Below, one piece after another: positions 37,097-46,275 of a stretch of 64,000 nt of DNA. The stretch lies in the NCBI RefSeq assembly GCF_003207855.1, contig NZ_NKTZ01000009.1, positions 39,785-103,784 on the forward strand, given 5' to 3'. The notes below the pieces were generated by a model. That model ran no database searches. It saw nothing but the letters and a program-made list of their open reading frames with translations, and was not told the DNA's origin. Source of the stretch: Komagataeibacter rhaeticus. GTDB lineage: Bacteria; Pseudomonadota; Alphaproteobacteria; Acetobacterales; Acetobacteraceae. Position numbers and translations under genes: made by a program. Position 1 is the stretch's first letter. Every line of letters starts with the position of its first letter.

Positions 37097-37884
37097 CACT
37101 AAACTCCCGACATTCAGGTTGTTGTTTTGGATATGCAATGTATTTTTGCATACGGATACGGCAGGCGGTCAAAATCTCTGATCATGAGATGCGGCATATC
37201 CATTTTTTCAGGACAGGGTTTTACTACCATGCCTTCCATCAGAATATCAGGCATCGTGATTTTCAACATTCCCGTCCAGTAGTTTTATTGTGCAGGAACC
37301 TTATCCTCAACATATTATACTTTTTTATGATAATCAGCCAATTTCTCACTCATGCAGACAATTCTCCTGAAATAACAAATAATCATGGATTCCAGGCTGG
37401 AACTGTTCAGTCTTGAGATGACTACTCTCGCAGTCAGATGCAAACTTGATTTACAGCATACGTCTACATTGCGGACCAGCAATGACTATTTTTTAAAGCA
37501 AGTCATAAAAATATCTGACGCGCCCGCCACCGGCAGCCGCGGGAAACCGGATAAATTCATGCATATCCATCACATAGCGGCCACCAGAACCGTACGCCCC
37601 GGCCCGTCTGTGCCGGAAACGGAAGAAAACCGCATGAAAAAAACGGCAATGACCACACAGGTTGCGGTTGATGGCGCCCCCGAAAGCATGGAACATGCCG
37701 GACAGGACATGCGCCACGGAACGGTTTTCCCGGCCCGGCACCCCTGCGCGGTGCCGCCGTAGGAAAAAGCTAATCAGCGCTGAACGATATCCTTGTTTCG
37801 GGATCATCATCAATACAATAAAGATTTGGGACACCCCTGACTTTCCTACTGATTTTCATGTAATGCTAGAAAAGAGTGCCGAAA
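37097..37884. other. 788-bp AT-rich non-coding region with candidate operators
   Basis: This long gap lies between the TonB receptor and the flavin monooxygenase, which are divergent. It contains the palindrome ATGCAA-N7-TTGCAT (37133-37151), just upstream of the receptor, and TTTTC-N11-GAAAA (37853-37873), just upstream of the monooxygenase, with T-N11-A spacing like LysR sites. The base composition is clearly more AT-rich than the genes. Short open frames such as 37385-37762 have no family-like sequence and I do not call them genes. Confidence 0.5.
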
Positions 37885-39123
37885 ATGCCAGTTGAAAAAG
37901 TTGATACACTGATCATTGGTGGCGGGCAGGCCGGACTGGCGATGAGTGAACACCTTGGTAAACGCGGTCTGTCTCACCTGATCGTTGAAAAAGGCCAGAT
38001 TGCTTCAAGCTGGCGTGGCCGATGGGATTCTCTTGTGGCGAATGGCCCCGCCTGGCACGACAGGTTCCCGGGCATGACTTTCCCCGGTGTCGACCCGGAC
38101 GGTTTTGCGCCACGCAAGAACATCGTGGACTATTTCGTTTCTTATGCACAACAGATTTCAGCACCCATCCGTTGCGATACGGAAGTGAAGACACTGCACA
38201 GGAAGACCGATGGCAGCGGCTTCGTTGCGGAAACGTCCACCGGCACCATCGAAGCGACCAATGTCGTGGCGGCAACCGGTGCCTTCCAGCGCCCGGTCAT
38301 TCCCGCCATCGTACCGGACGATGCCGGGTTCAACCAGATCCATTCCTTTTCCTACCGCAATCCCGACCAGCTGCCCGAAGGCGGCGTGCTGGTAATCGGC
38401 GCCGGTTCCTCCGGGGCGCAGATCGCGGATGAACTGATGCGCTCGGGCCGTCGCGTCTTCCTTTCGGTCGGCCCCCATGACCGGCCGCCCCGCCGCTACC
38501 GCGGGCGTGACTTCGTATGGTGGCTGGGCGTGCTGGGCATGTGGGACGCCAAGCCCAGCAATACCTCGGCCGACCATGTCACCATAGCGGTCAGTGGCGC
38601 CCATGGGGGCCATACCGTTGACTTCCGTGAACTGGCCAGCCGTGGCATGACACTGGTCGGCCGCGCGCAGTCCTTTGCCAATGGGGAAATGGCGTTCGAA
38701 CCCGACCTGGCCCGCAACATCGCGCTGGGGGATGCCAACTACCTGGCGATGCTGGATGCCGCCGATGCCTATGTGGCGCGCGAAGGGCTTGACCTGCCCG
38801 AGGAACCCGAGGCCCGCATCATCGCACCCGACCCGGAATGCGTGACCGACCCGCTGCTGCGGCTCAACCTGGCCAGGGCCGGCATCACCTCCATTGTCTG
38901 GGCCACGGGCTATGCGCTCGACTTTACCCGCTGGCTGAAGGTGGATGCCTTCGACCCGTCGGGCGCCCCGGTTCACGAACGGGGCGTGGCAAAGGTCCCG
39001 GGGCTGTATTTCCTGGGACTGGCCGGACTGTCACGCCGGGCGTCACCCTTCATCTGGGGCGTGTGGCACGATGCGGACTACCTGGCCGATCATATCGCCG
39101 GCCGCAAGGCCGTGGCGGCGTAA
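37885..39123 (+). CDS. FAD/NADPH-dependent flavin-containing monooxygenase
   Basis: A 412-residue class B-type flavoprotein monooxygenase. The FAD motif LIIGGGQAGLAMSEHLGKRG is at the N-terminus, the NADPH motif VLVIGAGSSGAQIADELMRSG near the middle, and IVWATGYALDF near the C-terminus. ASSWRGRWDSLVANGP matches the W-R-x-R/x-W region of YUCCA/CzcO-like enzymes. The start at 37885 was chosen over an in-frame GTG at 37876 because AAAAGAG lies 8 nt before it. It probably N- or S-hydroxylates a small substrate. It is followed by the LysR gene and belongs to the alternating catabolic island. Confidence 0.88.
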   Translation: MPVEKVDTLIIGGGQAGLAMSEHLGKRGLSHLIVEKGQIASSWRGRWDSLVANGPAWHDRFPGMTFPGVDPDGFAPRKNIVDYFVSYAQQISAPIRCDTEVKTLHRKTDGSGFVAETSTGTIEATNVVAATGAFQRPVIPAIVPDDAGFNQIHSFSYRNPDQLPEGGVLVIGAGSSGAQIADELMRSGRRVFLSVGPHDRPPRRYRGRDFVWWLGVLGMWDAKPSNTSADHVTIAVSGAHGGHTVDFRELASRGMTLVGRAQSFANGEMAFEPDLARNIALGDANYLAMLDAADAYVAREGLDLPEEPEARIIAPDPECVTDPLLRLNLARAGITSIVWATGYALDFTRWLKVDAFDPSGAPVHERGVAKVPGLYFLGLAGLSRRASPFIWGVWHDADYLADHIAGRKAVAA

Positions 39124-39350
39124 GGCGCCTTTCCTCCCCCGCTGCGCATGGCCCCCTTCCGCGTCCCCTGTCCGCGGACGGGGAAGGGGGTGCGGGAGGT
39201 GATTACCGCGCCCCGTCAGGCGGTATCCCGGCCTGATCGGGCGGACCTGGATGCAAAAACAGGCGCGGCAGGTGACAACGAGAAGATTTTGTGGCTAAAT
39301 TTTCTCATGTCGCGCCTCATTTGCGACCTCGTGACGGAGCAGACGGCACC

Positions 39351-40286
39351 ATGCGCTACACATTGCGTCAGCTTGAATACTTCATCGCTGCGGGTGAGGC
39401 AGGGTCCATCCGGCATGCCTCCGAGCGATTGTCGATCTCCCAACCTTCCATCTCGACCGCGATCAGCCATCTGGAGCAGGAGCTGGGCGTCCAGCTTTTT
39501 GTCCGCCATCACGCACAGGGGCTTTCCCTTACCCCTGCGGGCCACAAGCTGGTGGCCGAGGCCAAGCGCATCATCCAGATGGCCGAGGGGCTTTACACCT
39601 CGGCCTCCGATGCAACGGACCAGGTGCGTGGCCCGCTTACGGTCGGTTCCATGGTCACCCTGGCCCCCATGATCATGCCCGAACTGGCCCACAGTTTCAT
39701 GGCCGCCTATCCGGGAACGGAAATCCGTCAGTTCGAGGCCAATCACGAACTGCTGCTGGACAAGCTGAAACGGGCCGAAATCGATATCGCGGTCACCTAT
39801 GACCTGCTGATCCCCGAGGGGATCGATTTCGTGCCGCTGGCCAGCCTGGCCCCGCATGCGCTGGTCAGCGAGGACCATCCGCTGGCCGGACGCCAGGAAG
39901 TGGAGCTGGCCGAGCTGGCGCAGGAACCACTGATCCTGCTGGACCTGCCACTGAGCCGTGAATATTTTCTGGCGCTGTTCTTCCGTGAGAAACTGAAGCC
40001 GAAAATGTACTCATATTCCGCCCATCAGGAAGTGGTGCGGACCATGGTGGCCAATGGCTACGGCTATACGCTGGCCAATGTCCGGCCACGCTCGGATCTG
40101 GCGCTGGATGGCCGCCGGGTGGTCAGGTTACGCATTGCGGGGGAACAGCGTGCCATGGTCATGGGCATTGCAACGCCCGCCAGCGTCCGCAAGTCGCGGC
40201 TGCTCAAAAGCTTCGAAGACCACTGCATGACCTGTATCTCCGATTCCCACATTCCCGGCATGGTCGGCCCTGATTTCACGAACTGA
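39351..40286 (+). CDS. LysR-family transcriptional regulator
   Basis: A 311-residue LysR regulator. The helix-turn-helix is MRYTLRQLEYFIAAGEAGSIRHASERLSISQPSISTAISHLEQELGVQLFVRH, and the rest is the periplasmic-binding-like effector domain starting near residue 90. The start at 39351 is the family's usual one, right before the first helix; a GTG at 39291 is in frame but adds no family sequence. It is the only regulator in the 34.7-55.6 kb island, so it is the best candidate for controlling its many divergent promoters, with the imported compound as inducer. Confidence 0.92.
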   Translation: MRYTLRQLEYFIAAGEAGSIRHASERLSISQPSISTAISHLEQELGVQLFVRHHAQGLSLTPAGHKLVAEAKRIIQMAEGLYTSASDATDQVRGPLTVGSMVTLAPMIMPELAHSFMAAYPGTEIRQFEANHELLLDKLKRAEIDIAVTYDLLIPEGIDFVPLASLAPHALVSEDHPLAGRQEVELAELAQEPLILLDLPLSREYFLALFFREKLKPKMYSYSAHQEVVRTMVANGYGYTLANVRPRSDLALDGRRVVRLRIAGEQRAMVMGIATPASVRKSRLLKSFEDHCMTCISDSHIPGMVGPDFTN

Positions 40287-40505
40287 GACCGCCCCCGCCA
40301 TATTCCTCCCCGTCCAGGCACCCTTCTGGCGCGCGGCAGGCCGCGTACATGATGCGGCCGGGCGGTAGCGGGGTTTCCGGCCGCCCCTGTCCGCGGATGG
40401 CAGCCCGTTCCGGAAAAATGTAAGGAAACGCCGCCTTCTTGCGGAAAGGACGGCGCCCGGAAATCCTTATCCTGTCTTTATCGGCCGACTGTGCCCGCAT
40501 GCATC

Positions 40506-42263
40506 CTATGGTGCCGCCCTGTTGCGCTGCATGCTTTCCATGATCACGAACAGCACCGTTATGAGAAGCATCATGACAACCGATACCGCGACAAGCAGCG
40601 GACTGACCTCCAGCAGGACGGCATCCCACATCTGCTTGGGCAGTGTGGTCTTGAGCCCTCCCCCCAGAAACAGCGCGATGGTCAGTTCATCAAAGGACGT
40701 CAGGAACCCCGCCACAAACCCCGCAACCAGAACCGGACGCAGCAGCGGAAGCAGCACATGGCCCAGGATCTGCGGCATCCTTGCACCCAGCGTGGCCGCC
40801 GCCTGGTTAAGCTGCCAGTTATAGGAACGGAAACCACCCAGAAGGATGGTAAAGACAATGGGCATGCACAGCACGGTATGCCCCAGCATGATCGCGCTAT
40901 CAGTGGCGATCATGGAGACGCGGGCAAACAGGCCGAACTGTGCCAGGGCAATGACAATGGGGGGCACCGCCAGCGGCACCATGAAGGCCAGGATGCCCAG
41001 ACCCGCCATCCGTCCCTTCATGCGCGCAATGCCGAATGCCGCAAGTCCGGACAACACGACGGCCAGCGTTGCCGCCCCGAACCCGATCCTGAGCGAACGC
41101 AGGGTGGCGGAAATCCATAACGGATCATGGAAATAGGTTACGAACCAGCGCAGCGTGCCCAGATGCGGCGGAAACACCAGAAAGGAATCCCGCGTAAACG
41201 CCATCGGCACGATGGCCAGCAGGGGAACACCAAGAAAAGCGATAACCGACCAGGCAAACACGGCAAGGCACGTCCCGCCATGGCGGCCCGGCCACAGGAA
41301 ACGGGGGACAAGGCTGCCAATGACGGCCGAAATACGGGCCAGCCGGTCATGAATGACCGGCGCGCGCGAAACCGCGGCGCGGCGCGACGCCGTGCCGGAA
41401 AGATCGAACAGCCAGTTGGTCAGCAGGATGGCAATTCCACCAGCCAGCACGATGATCACCGCCAGCGCATTACCGAAATTCCAGTTCTGCAGACGGTCGA
41501 TCTGAAGGATGATCAGCTCCCCCAGCAGGACGTCATGCCGCCCGCCCAGCAGCATGGGCGTGATGAAAAAGCCAAGCGCCGACAGGAAAACAAGCAGTGC
41601 CGCCGCCGCCGTGCCCCGCAGGGTCAGCGGCATGTAGACACGCCAGAACAGGTCGGCCCAGCCGGCACCCATGGTACATGCGGCATCCAGCCATTGCCGG
41701 CTTATGCTGCGATGCGCGGGCAGCATGGAAATGATGGCCATGGGCAGCAGCACATACAGCATGGCCACAATCAGCAGCGGGCGGTTGAACAGAAGGCTGT
41801 CTGCCCCGTGCAGCCCGACCATGCGCATGAAGCCCGCGACCGGCCCATGCCGGCCCAGCAGGACAAGCCATGTGAAATTACGGACCAGTACACTGGTCCA
41901 GAAAGGCGCCATGATCAGGAACAGCGCGCGCCGGCGCGTCCGCTCCGATGTCGTGGCCAGCCAGAATGCAACCGGGTAGCCTATGCCAACCGAGAACAGC
42001 GTGCACCACAGCCCGACCCACACCGTGTTCCACAGCACCTGGCGATAGGCCGGGATCTGGAACACACGTACGAATTCGACCGGGCTGAGCCTGCCACTGG
42101 CCGGATCGTGAATGCTGCTCCATGCCGTCTGTACAAGGGGAAGGATCAGGAACACGGCCAGAAACAGCACGCCCGGCAGCACAGGCGCATAGGGCAGAAG
42201 CCGCCTGCCCCACCCTGCCATGGGCAGGCCGGGGGCGGACAGCTTTTCAGGCATTGCTTTCAT
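40506..42263 (-). CDS. Fused two-domain ABC permease, PotB-PotC type
   Basis: A 585-residue protein containing two complete polyamine-type permease domains in one chain. Each has about six membrane helices and an EAA loop: AACTMGAGWADLFWRVYMPLT (about 190-210) and AAATLGARMPQILGHVLLPLLRP in the second half. Most Pot-type importers encode these as two proteins. It is the last gene of a three-gene operon (ATPase, binding protein, permease) with only 15 bp to the binding-protein gene. The substrate is probably a polyamine-like or charged nitrogenous molecule. Confidence 0.9.
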   Translation of the reverse strand: MKAMPEKLSAPGLPMAGWGRRLLPYAPVLPGVLFLAVFLILPLVQTAWSSIHDPASGRLSPVEFVRVFQIPAYRQVLWNTVWVGLWCTLFSVGIGYPVAFWLATTSERTRRRALFLIMAPFWTSVLVRNFTWLVLLGRHGPVAGFMRMVGLHGADSLLFNRPLLIVAMLYVLLPMAIISMLPAHRSISRQWLDAACTMGAGWADLFWRVYMPLTLRGTAAAALLVFLSALGFFITPMLLGGRHDVLLGELIILQIDRLQNWNFGNALAVIIVLAGGIAILLTNWLFDLSGTASRRAAVSRAPVIHDRLARISAVIGSLVPRFLWPGRHGGTCLAVFAWSVIAFLGVPLLAIVPMAFTRDSFLVFPPHLGTLRWFVTYFHDPLWISATLRSLRIGFGAATLAVVLSGLAAFGIARMKGRMAGLGILAFMVPLAVPPIVIALAQFGLFARVSMIATDSAIMLGHTVLCMPIVFTILLGGFRSYNWQLNQAAATLGARMPQILGHVLLPLLRPVLVAGFVAGFLTSFDELTIALFLGGGLKTTLPKQMWDAVLLEVSPLLVAVSVVMMLLITVLFVIMESMQRNRAAP

Positions 42264-42278
42264 TGGCGTTTTCCATCC

Positions 42279-43325
42279 TCATTCAAGCAGGAATTCTTCA
42301 AAACGTTCCGAAACCCATTTGCTGTTCTCGCCCCACCATTGTGCATTGAACCCGGTCAGTCCCTTGAAATTGTCTGGCGATGTTGGCAGCAGCGCCGCGT
42401 TTTCGGGCCGCATGTAGTCAAAGGCCCGCCTGTTGGTCGGCCCGTTGGTACTATGGATGGCATAGACCGCCTGCCGGTCGGGCCGCATGCAGTACCGCAC
42501 GAAAGCGCGGGCAATATCCGCGCGCGGGCAGCCAATGGGAATGGACCACCCATCGGCCACGTACAGCCCATTCCAGACCAGCGTGATCGGCGCGCCGCCC
42601 TTGCGTGCCGCCTGCGCGCGCGATGACCATGTATCGGACAGGTCGATTTCATCACTTTCCAGCAACAGGGTGTTCTGCGCACCACTGGCCCACCAGATGG
42701 CAACATTGTCGCGCAGCCGGGCCAGGGAGGCGAAGGCACGGTCAACATCCAGCGGATACAGCGCATCGGGCGGGACGCCATCGGCCAACAGGGCCAGTTC
42801 CATCGTGGCGGCGGGCGAACGGCACAGGCCGCGCCGGCCGGGAAAGCGCTTCACATCCCAGAATTCGGGCCAGTTCCGCGGCCCGCCCTGCGGGAAGTGG
42901 CTGTTCTGCCACGCCATCATGACCGCATAGACGGAAAAGGCCAACCATGTATCCGTGGTCATGCCGGGGATGAAATCCGCCGTTTCCGCCGGTGCGATGT
43001 TCAGGGATTCGAAATACCGCCCCTCACGGTCCAGCCGGGCCACATGCTCCGAATTGAGCATGCAGACATCCCAGATATAGGACCGGGCATCAACCATGAG
43101 CTTGAACTGCGTAACGGGGTCCGCCGCATGGGGCACCGCCGTAATCGCGATGCCGGTCTCCTTTTCGAAGGGTTCATAGAAGGCCCGGCGCATGGCAACC
43201 GAGGGTTCGGCCCCCACATCCGCCACCGTCAGGTGCGAGACCCCCTGCGCCCGTGCCCGCCGTGCCACACCCAGAAGTCCCCCCGCCGCACCAGTGGCAA
43301 GCATCGCTCGTCGCGTCAGAAGCAT
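42279..43325 (-). CDS. Periplasmic substrate-binding protein of the polyamine-type ABC importer
   Basis: A 348-residue binding protein with a twin-arginine-like signal (LTRRAMLATGAAGGLLGVARRARA-Q). It has the family-1 solute-binding fold: HLTVADVGAEPSVAMRRAFYEPFEKETGIAI, then AWQNSHFPQGGPRNWPEFWDVKRFPGRRGL, then IPIGCPRADIARAFVRYCM. It lies between the ATPase and fused permease genes with gaps of 34 and 15 bp, so the three form one operon. Related proteins bind spermidine, putrescine or opine-like compounds. Which of these is bound here is not visible. Confidence 0.9.
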   Translation of the reverse strand: MLLTRRAMLATGAAGGLLGVARRARAQGVSHLTVADVGAEPSVAMRRAFYEPFEKETGIAITAVPHAADPVTQFKLMVDARSYIWDVCMLNSEHVARLDREGRYFESLNIAPAETADFIPGMTTDTWLAFSVYAVMMAWQNSHFPQGGPRNWPEFWDVKRFPGRRGLCRSPAATMELALLADGVPPDALYPLDVDRAFASLARLRDNVAIWWASGAQNTLLLESDEIDLSDTWSSRAQAARKGGAPITLVWNGLYVADGWSIPIGCPRADIARAFVRYCMRPDRQAVYAIHSTNGPTNRRAFDYMRPENAALLPTSPDNFKGLTGFNAQWWGENSKWVSERFEEFLLE

Positions 43326-43359
43326 GGATAATCCAGATCCTTACCGTTGGAATGCAGGC

Positions 43360-44502
43360 TCAGGGGCATGGAATGAAATGGCCGTCGCCCGGCTCCCACT
43401 GCAGGCTGCCTGGCTGGCCCGCATGCAGCGCCATGCCCACGGGCGCGCGGATGACGACGCATTCGTCATTGCGCAGCCGGAAGACGACACGCTGGTCGGG
43501 ACCGTTGAACGTCACGTCCTGCACGGTGCCGCCCAGACCCGAATCCTGTGCCGGGCCCAGCGCCAGGTTCTCGGGGCGGAGCACCACGGCCCCCTTCGTG
43601 CCCGCCGGGGCGGAACACGCATGCGGCAGCGGGATATCGCCCATTGCGGTTGCCAGCACCCCGCCCGCGCGCACCACGCCATGCAGGATGGTGGATGCCC
43701 CGATGAAGTTGGCGGCAAAAACCGTGCGCGGCGTGGCATACAGCGCGCGCGGTGTATCGAACTGCTCGATCCGGCCCTGGTTCATGAGACAGATCCGGTC
43801 GGACATCGTCATGGCTTCCTCCTGATCGTGGGTGACGAACACGAAGGACGTTCCGGTTTCACGGTGGATGCGCCGCACTTCGTCCTGCATGACCAGCCGC
43901 AGGTTACGATCCAGCGCGGAAAAGGATTCATCCATCAGGATAAGCGAGGGACGGTAGACCAGACACCGCGCCAGGGCCACGCGCTGCTGCTGGCCACCCG
44001 AAAGCTCCGCCGGCATGCGTGCGGCATAGCCATGCAGGCCGACCATCTCCAGCGCCGCCTCGGTCCGCCGGGCCATGGCAGCCCTGTCCACCTTGCGGAT
44101 ACGTAGCGGGAAGGCCACGTTCTCACCCACGGACAGATGGGGAAACAGGGCGTAATTCTGGAACACGACGCCAATGTCACGCTGCGCCGGGGGGGCGAAG
44201 GTCTGGTCCCGGCCATCAATGAGCAGCTTGCCCCCGCTTGGTGGTGTCAGCCCGCAGATCAGCTGCAGAAGCGTGCTCTTGCCCGAACCCGACGGCCCCA
44301 GCAGGGTCACGAATTCCCCCGCCGCGACATGCAGGTCAACCCGGTCCAGCGCCAGTGTCTGCCCGTAGGCCTTGTACAGCCCCTGTACCTGCAGTTTGTG
44401 CGCGGAAGGGTCCGGTGCCAGGCCGGATGTCCAGCAATTTATTTGATCTTTATTATGCGAATCAGGTGACATACTGAAACCTGCCACATTCATACCTATC
44501 AT
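43360..44502 (-). CDS. ABC importer ATPase, PotA type
   Basis: A 380-residue ATPase. Walker A is LLGPSGSGKSTLLQLICGL, the Q-loop VVFQNYALFPHLSVGEN, the signature AELSGGQQQRVALARCL, Walker B LILMDES (Ser replaces the usual Pro), and the switch His VTHDQEEAMTMSD. A C-terminal TOBE regulatory domain (about 290-375) marks the MalK/PotA class. The start at 44502 has a GAGG site 8 nt upstream; a start four codons in is possible. It energises the fused permease encoded downstream. Confidence 0.93.
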   Translation of the reverse strand: MIGMNVAGFSMSPDSHNKDQINCWTSGLAPDPSAHKLQVQGLYKAYGQTLALDRVDLHVAAGEFVTLLGPSGSGKSTLLQLICGLTPPSGGKLLIDGRDQTFAPPAQRDIGVVFQNYALFPHLSVGENVAFPLRIRKVDRAAMARRTEAALEMVGLHGYAARMPAELSGGQQQRVALARCLVYRPSLILMDESFSALDRNLRLVMQDEVRRIHRETGTSFVFVTHDQEEAMTMSDRICLMNQGRIEQFDTPRALYATPRTVFAANFIGASTILHGVVRAGGVLATAMGDIPLPHACSAPAGTKGAVVLRPENLALGPAQDSGLGGTVQDVTFNGPDQRVVFRLRNDECVVIRAPVGMALHAGQPGSLQWEPGDGHFIPCP

Positions 44503-44841
44503 GAAACGTCCTCTCTGGCCGAGCGCCTACCGCGGGAGGAAAGATTGCCCATCTGGAATTATATGAACAGCATCAGGGCATAGACACAACCATACTGATC
44601 CTGACATGCCTGCGTTTCGACGCAGTAATAATATTTTTTGCGGACCTGATATGGAAAATCCGTTCCTGCATGATCCCTGCCCGTAACAAGTCTGCATTGA
44701 TCCAATGAGTTAAAAAAAATAGGGTTTACCGTCTTCCGGCCGTCGCGCATTCTTTTCTTGTTCGTAACGGCACCGGCAATTACAATAGTCACCGGCTTTC
44801 TGCGGTAACCTGCTGTGCCTGGTCATAAAGGAAGCTGTAAA
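44503..44841. promoter_or_regulatory. AT-rich divergent promoter region (ABC importer / LLM monooxygenase)
   Basis: 339 bp with no gene-like frame. It holds a half-site GAATTAT (44556-44562), identical to the arms of the dyads at 47863 and 49961. It also holds a hairpin CTGCGT-TTCG-ACGCAG (44610-44625) with a UUCG tetraloop, followed after a few bases by ATTTTTT, which could be an attenuator on the monooxygenase transcript. The rest is AT-rich and probably holds two promoters. Confidence 0.4.
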
Positions 44842-46179
44842 ATGAAACAGACCGGCCAACATATGGTTCTTGGTGGTCTCTTTGAAGCCAATGGTTATCA
44901 TTCAGCAGCCTGGCTGCTGGCGTCGGCGCAGGACAATGCGGCCACCGATGTGGATTATTTCCGCCGCATCATCCAGCAGGCCGAAGCTGGCAAGCTGGAT
45001 TTCTTCTTCCTGGCCGATACACCGGCCGCACGCACGGAAAACCTTGATTTCTGGACGCGCTCCCCACTTTACATGAACATGATGGAACCGATCACGCTGC
45101 TGGCGGCGCTGGCCGGGTCCACCAAGCATATCGGCCTTGGCGCAACCGCCTCCACCAGCTTCTACGAGCCTTATAACATCGCCCGGCTTTTCGGGTCGCT
45201 TGACCATATCAGCCACGGGCGCGCGGCATGGAACGTGGTGACCACGGCCAATGACTACGCGGCACGCAACTTCGGGCTTGACCGCCTGCCGCCACATGAC
45301 AGGCGTTATGAAAAGGCTTCCGAATGCCTGGAAATCGTCCAGGCGCTTTGGGATACGTGGGAAGATGATGCCTTCATCTTCGACAAGGCCAACGCCCGGA
45401 TGTTCGACCCGGAGAAATTCCATGTGCTTGACCACAAGGGAGAGTTCTTCCGCGTCTATGGCGGGCTGAACATGCGCCGCTCGCCGCAGGGGCAGCCGGT
45501 CATCTTCCAGGCCGGCGCATCCGAGGCGGGCAAGGAATTCGCGGCCCGCACGGCGGAAGTCGTGTTCGGCACCGGTGCCACGCTGGCCGAGGCCCAGGCC
45601 TTCTATTCCGATCTCAAGGGCCGGATGGCGCGCTACGGGCGCTCGCAGGATTCACTGAAGGTGCTTTCGGGCGTCTCGATCGTGGTGGGCGAAAGCGAGG
45701 AAGCCGCACGCGAGAAATGGGCCAAATGGCAGGCCACCGTCCCGATCGAGGTTGGTCTCATGTACCTCAAGACCGATCTGGAAACCGACCTGTCCGACCT
45801 GCCGCTGGATGAGCCGGTGCCCGAGCACCGGATTCCCGAGCGTTCAAACTTCCATCAGGTCTATTTCAACGAGATCGTGGGCCTGATCCGCAAGGGGCTG
45901 ACCCTGCGCGAAATCTGCCGCCAGTACAACCGCAGCAAGGTCATCTTCTATGGCACGCCCTCTGGCGTGGCCGACCAGATGGAGGAATGGGTCAGCAAGG
46001 GCGGAAGTGACGGCTTCATGATGGCGCTGCCGGTCCTGCCCGAAAGCCTGACCGACATCACGGAAAAGGTGGTGCCCGAACTGCAGCGCCGCGGCCTGTT
46101 CCGCAAGGAATACGAAGGCACGACCCTGCGTGAGAACCTGGGGCTTGCGCGCCCGGAAAACCGGCACGTAAAAAAATGA
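44842..46179 (+). CDS. LLM-class FMN-dependent monooxygenase (NtaA/SnaA/DszA family)
   Basis: A 445-residue luciferase-like TIM barrel. Hallmarks are GYHSAAWLLASAQ near the N-terminus, EAGKLDFFFLADTPAA, MEPITLLAALAGSTKHIGLG, SFYEPYNIARLFGSLDHISHGRAAWNVVTT, and QGQPVIFQAGASEAGKEFAA. These define the NtaA/SnaA/DszA subgroup, which uses FMNH2 from a separate reductase to break C-N or C-S bonds (nitrilotriacetate, EDTA, dibenzothiophene sulfone). The likely reductase is encoded at 50051. AAGGAAG 7 nt upstream supports the start. The hydroxyacid reductase gene follows 96 bp later. Confidence 0.93.
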   Translation: MKQTGQHMVLGGLFEANGYHSAAWLLASAQDNAATDVDYFRRIIQQAEAGKLDFFFLADTPAARTENLDFWTRSPLYMNMMEPITLLAALAGSTKHIGLGATASTSFYEPYNIARLFGSLDHISHGRAAWNVVTTANDYAARNFGLDRLPPHDRRYEKASECLEIVQALWDTWEDDAFIFDKANARMFDPEKFHVLDHKGEFFRVYGGLNMRRSPQGQPVIFQAGASEAGKEFAARTAEVVFGTGATLAEAQAFYSDLKGRMARYGRSQDSLKVLSGVSIVVGESEEAAREKWAKWQATVPIEVGLMYLKTDLETDLSDLPLDEPVPEHRIPERSNFHQVYFNEIVGLIRKGLTLREICRQYNRSKVIFYGTPSGVADQMEEWVSKGGSDGFMMALPVLPESLTDITEKVVPELQRRGLFRKEYEGTTLRENLGLARPENRHVKK

Positions 46180-46275
46180 TGATCCTGTAGTGCGGGCCGG
46201 GCATGGTATCAGCCCATGCCCGGCAGCATGAACGGGGTTGTCCGGGGCGAACGGCAGCATGATGGAAAGGCCCGC

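Noticed and set aside
37385..37762. 125-codon open frame in the AT-rich gap
   Set aside because: No family-like sequence, no good ribosome site, and poor codon usage for this genome.
44559..44792. 77-codon minus-strand frame in the LLM/ABC divergent region
   Set aside because: It covers the putative promoters and has no homology I can recognise.
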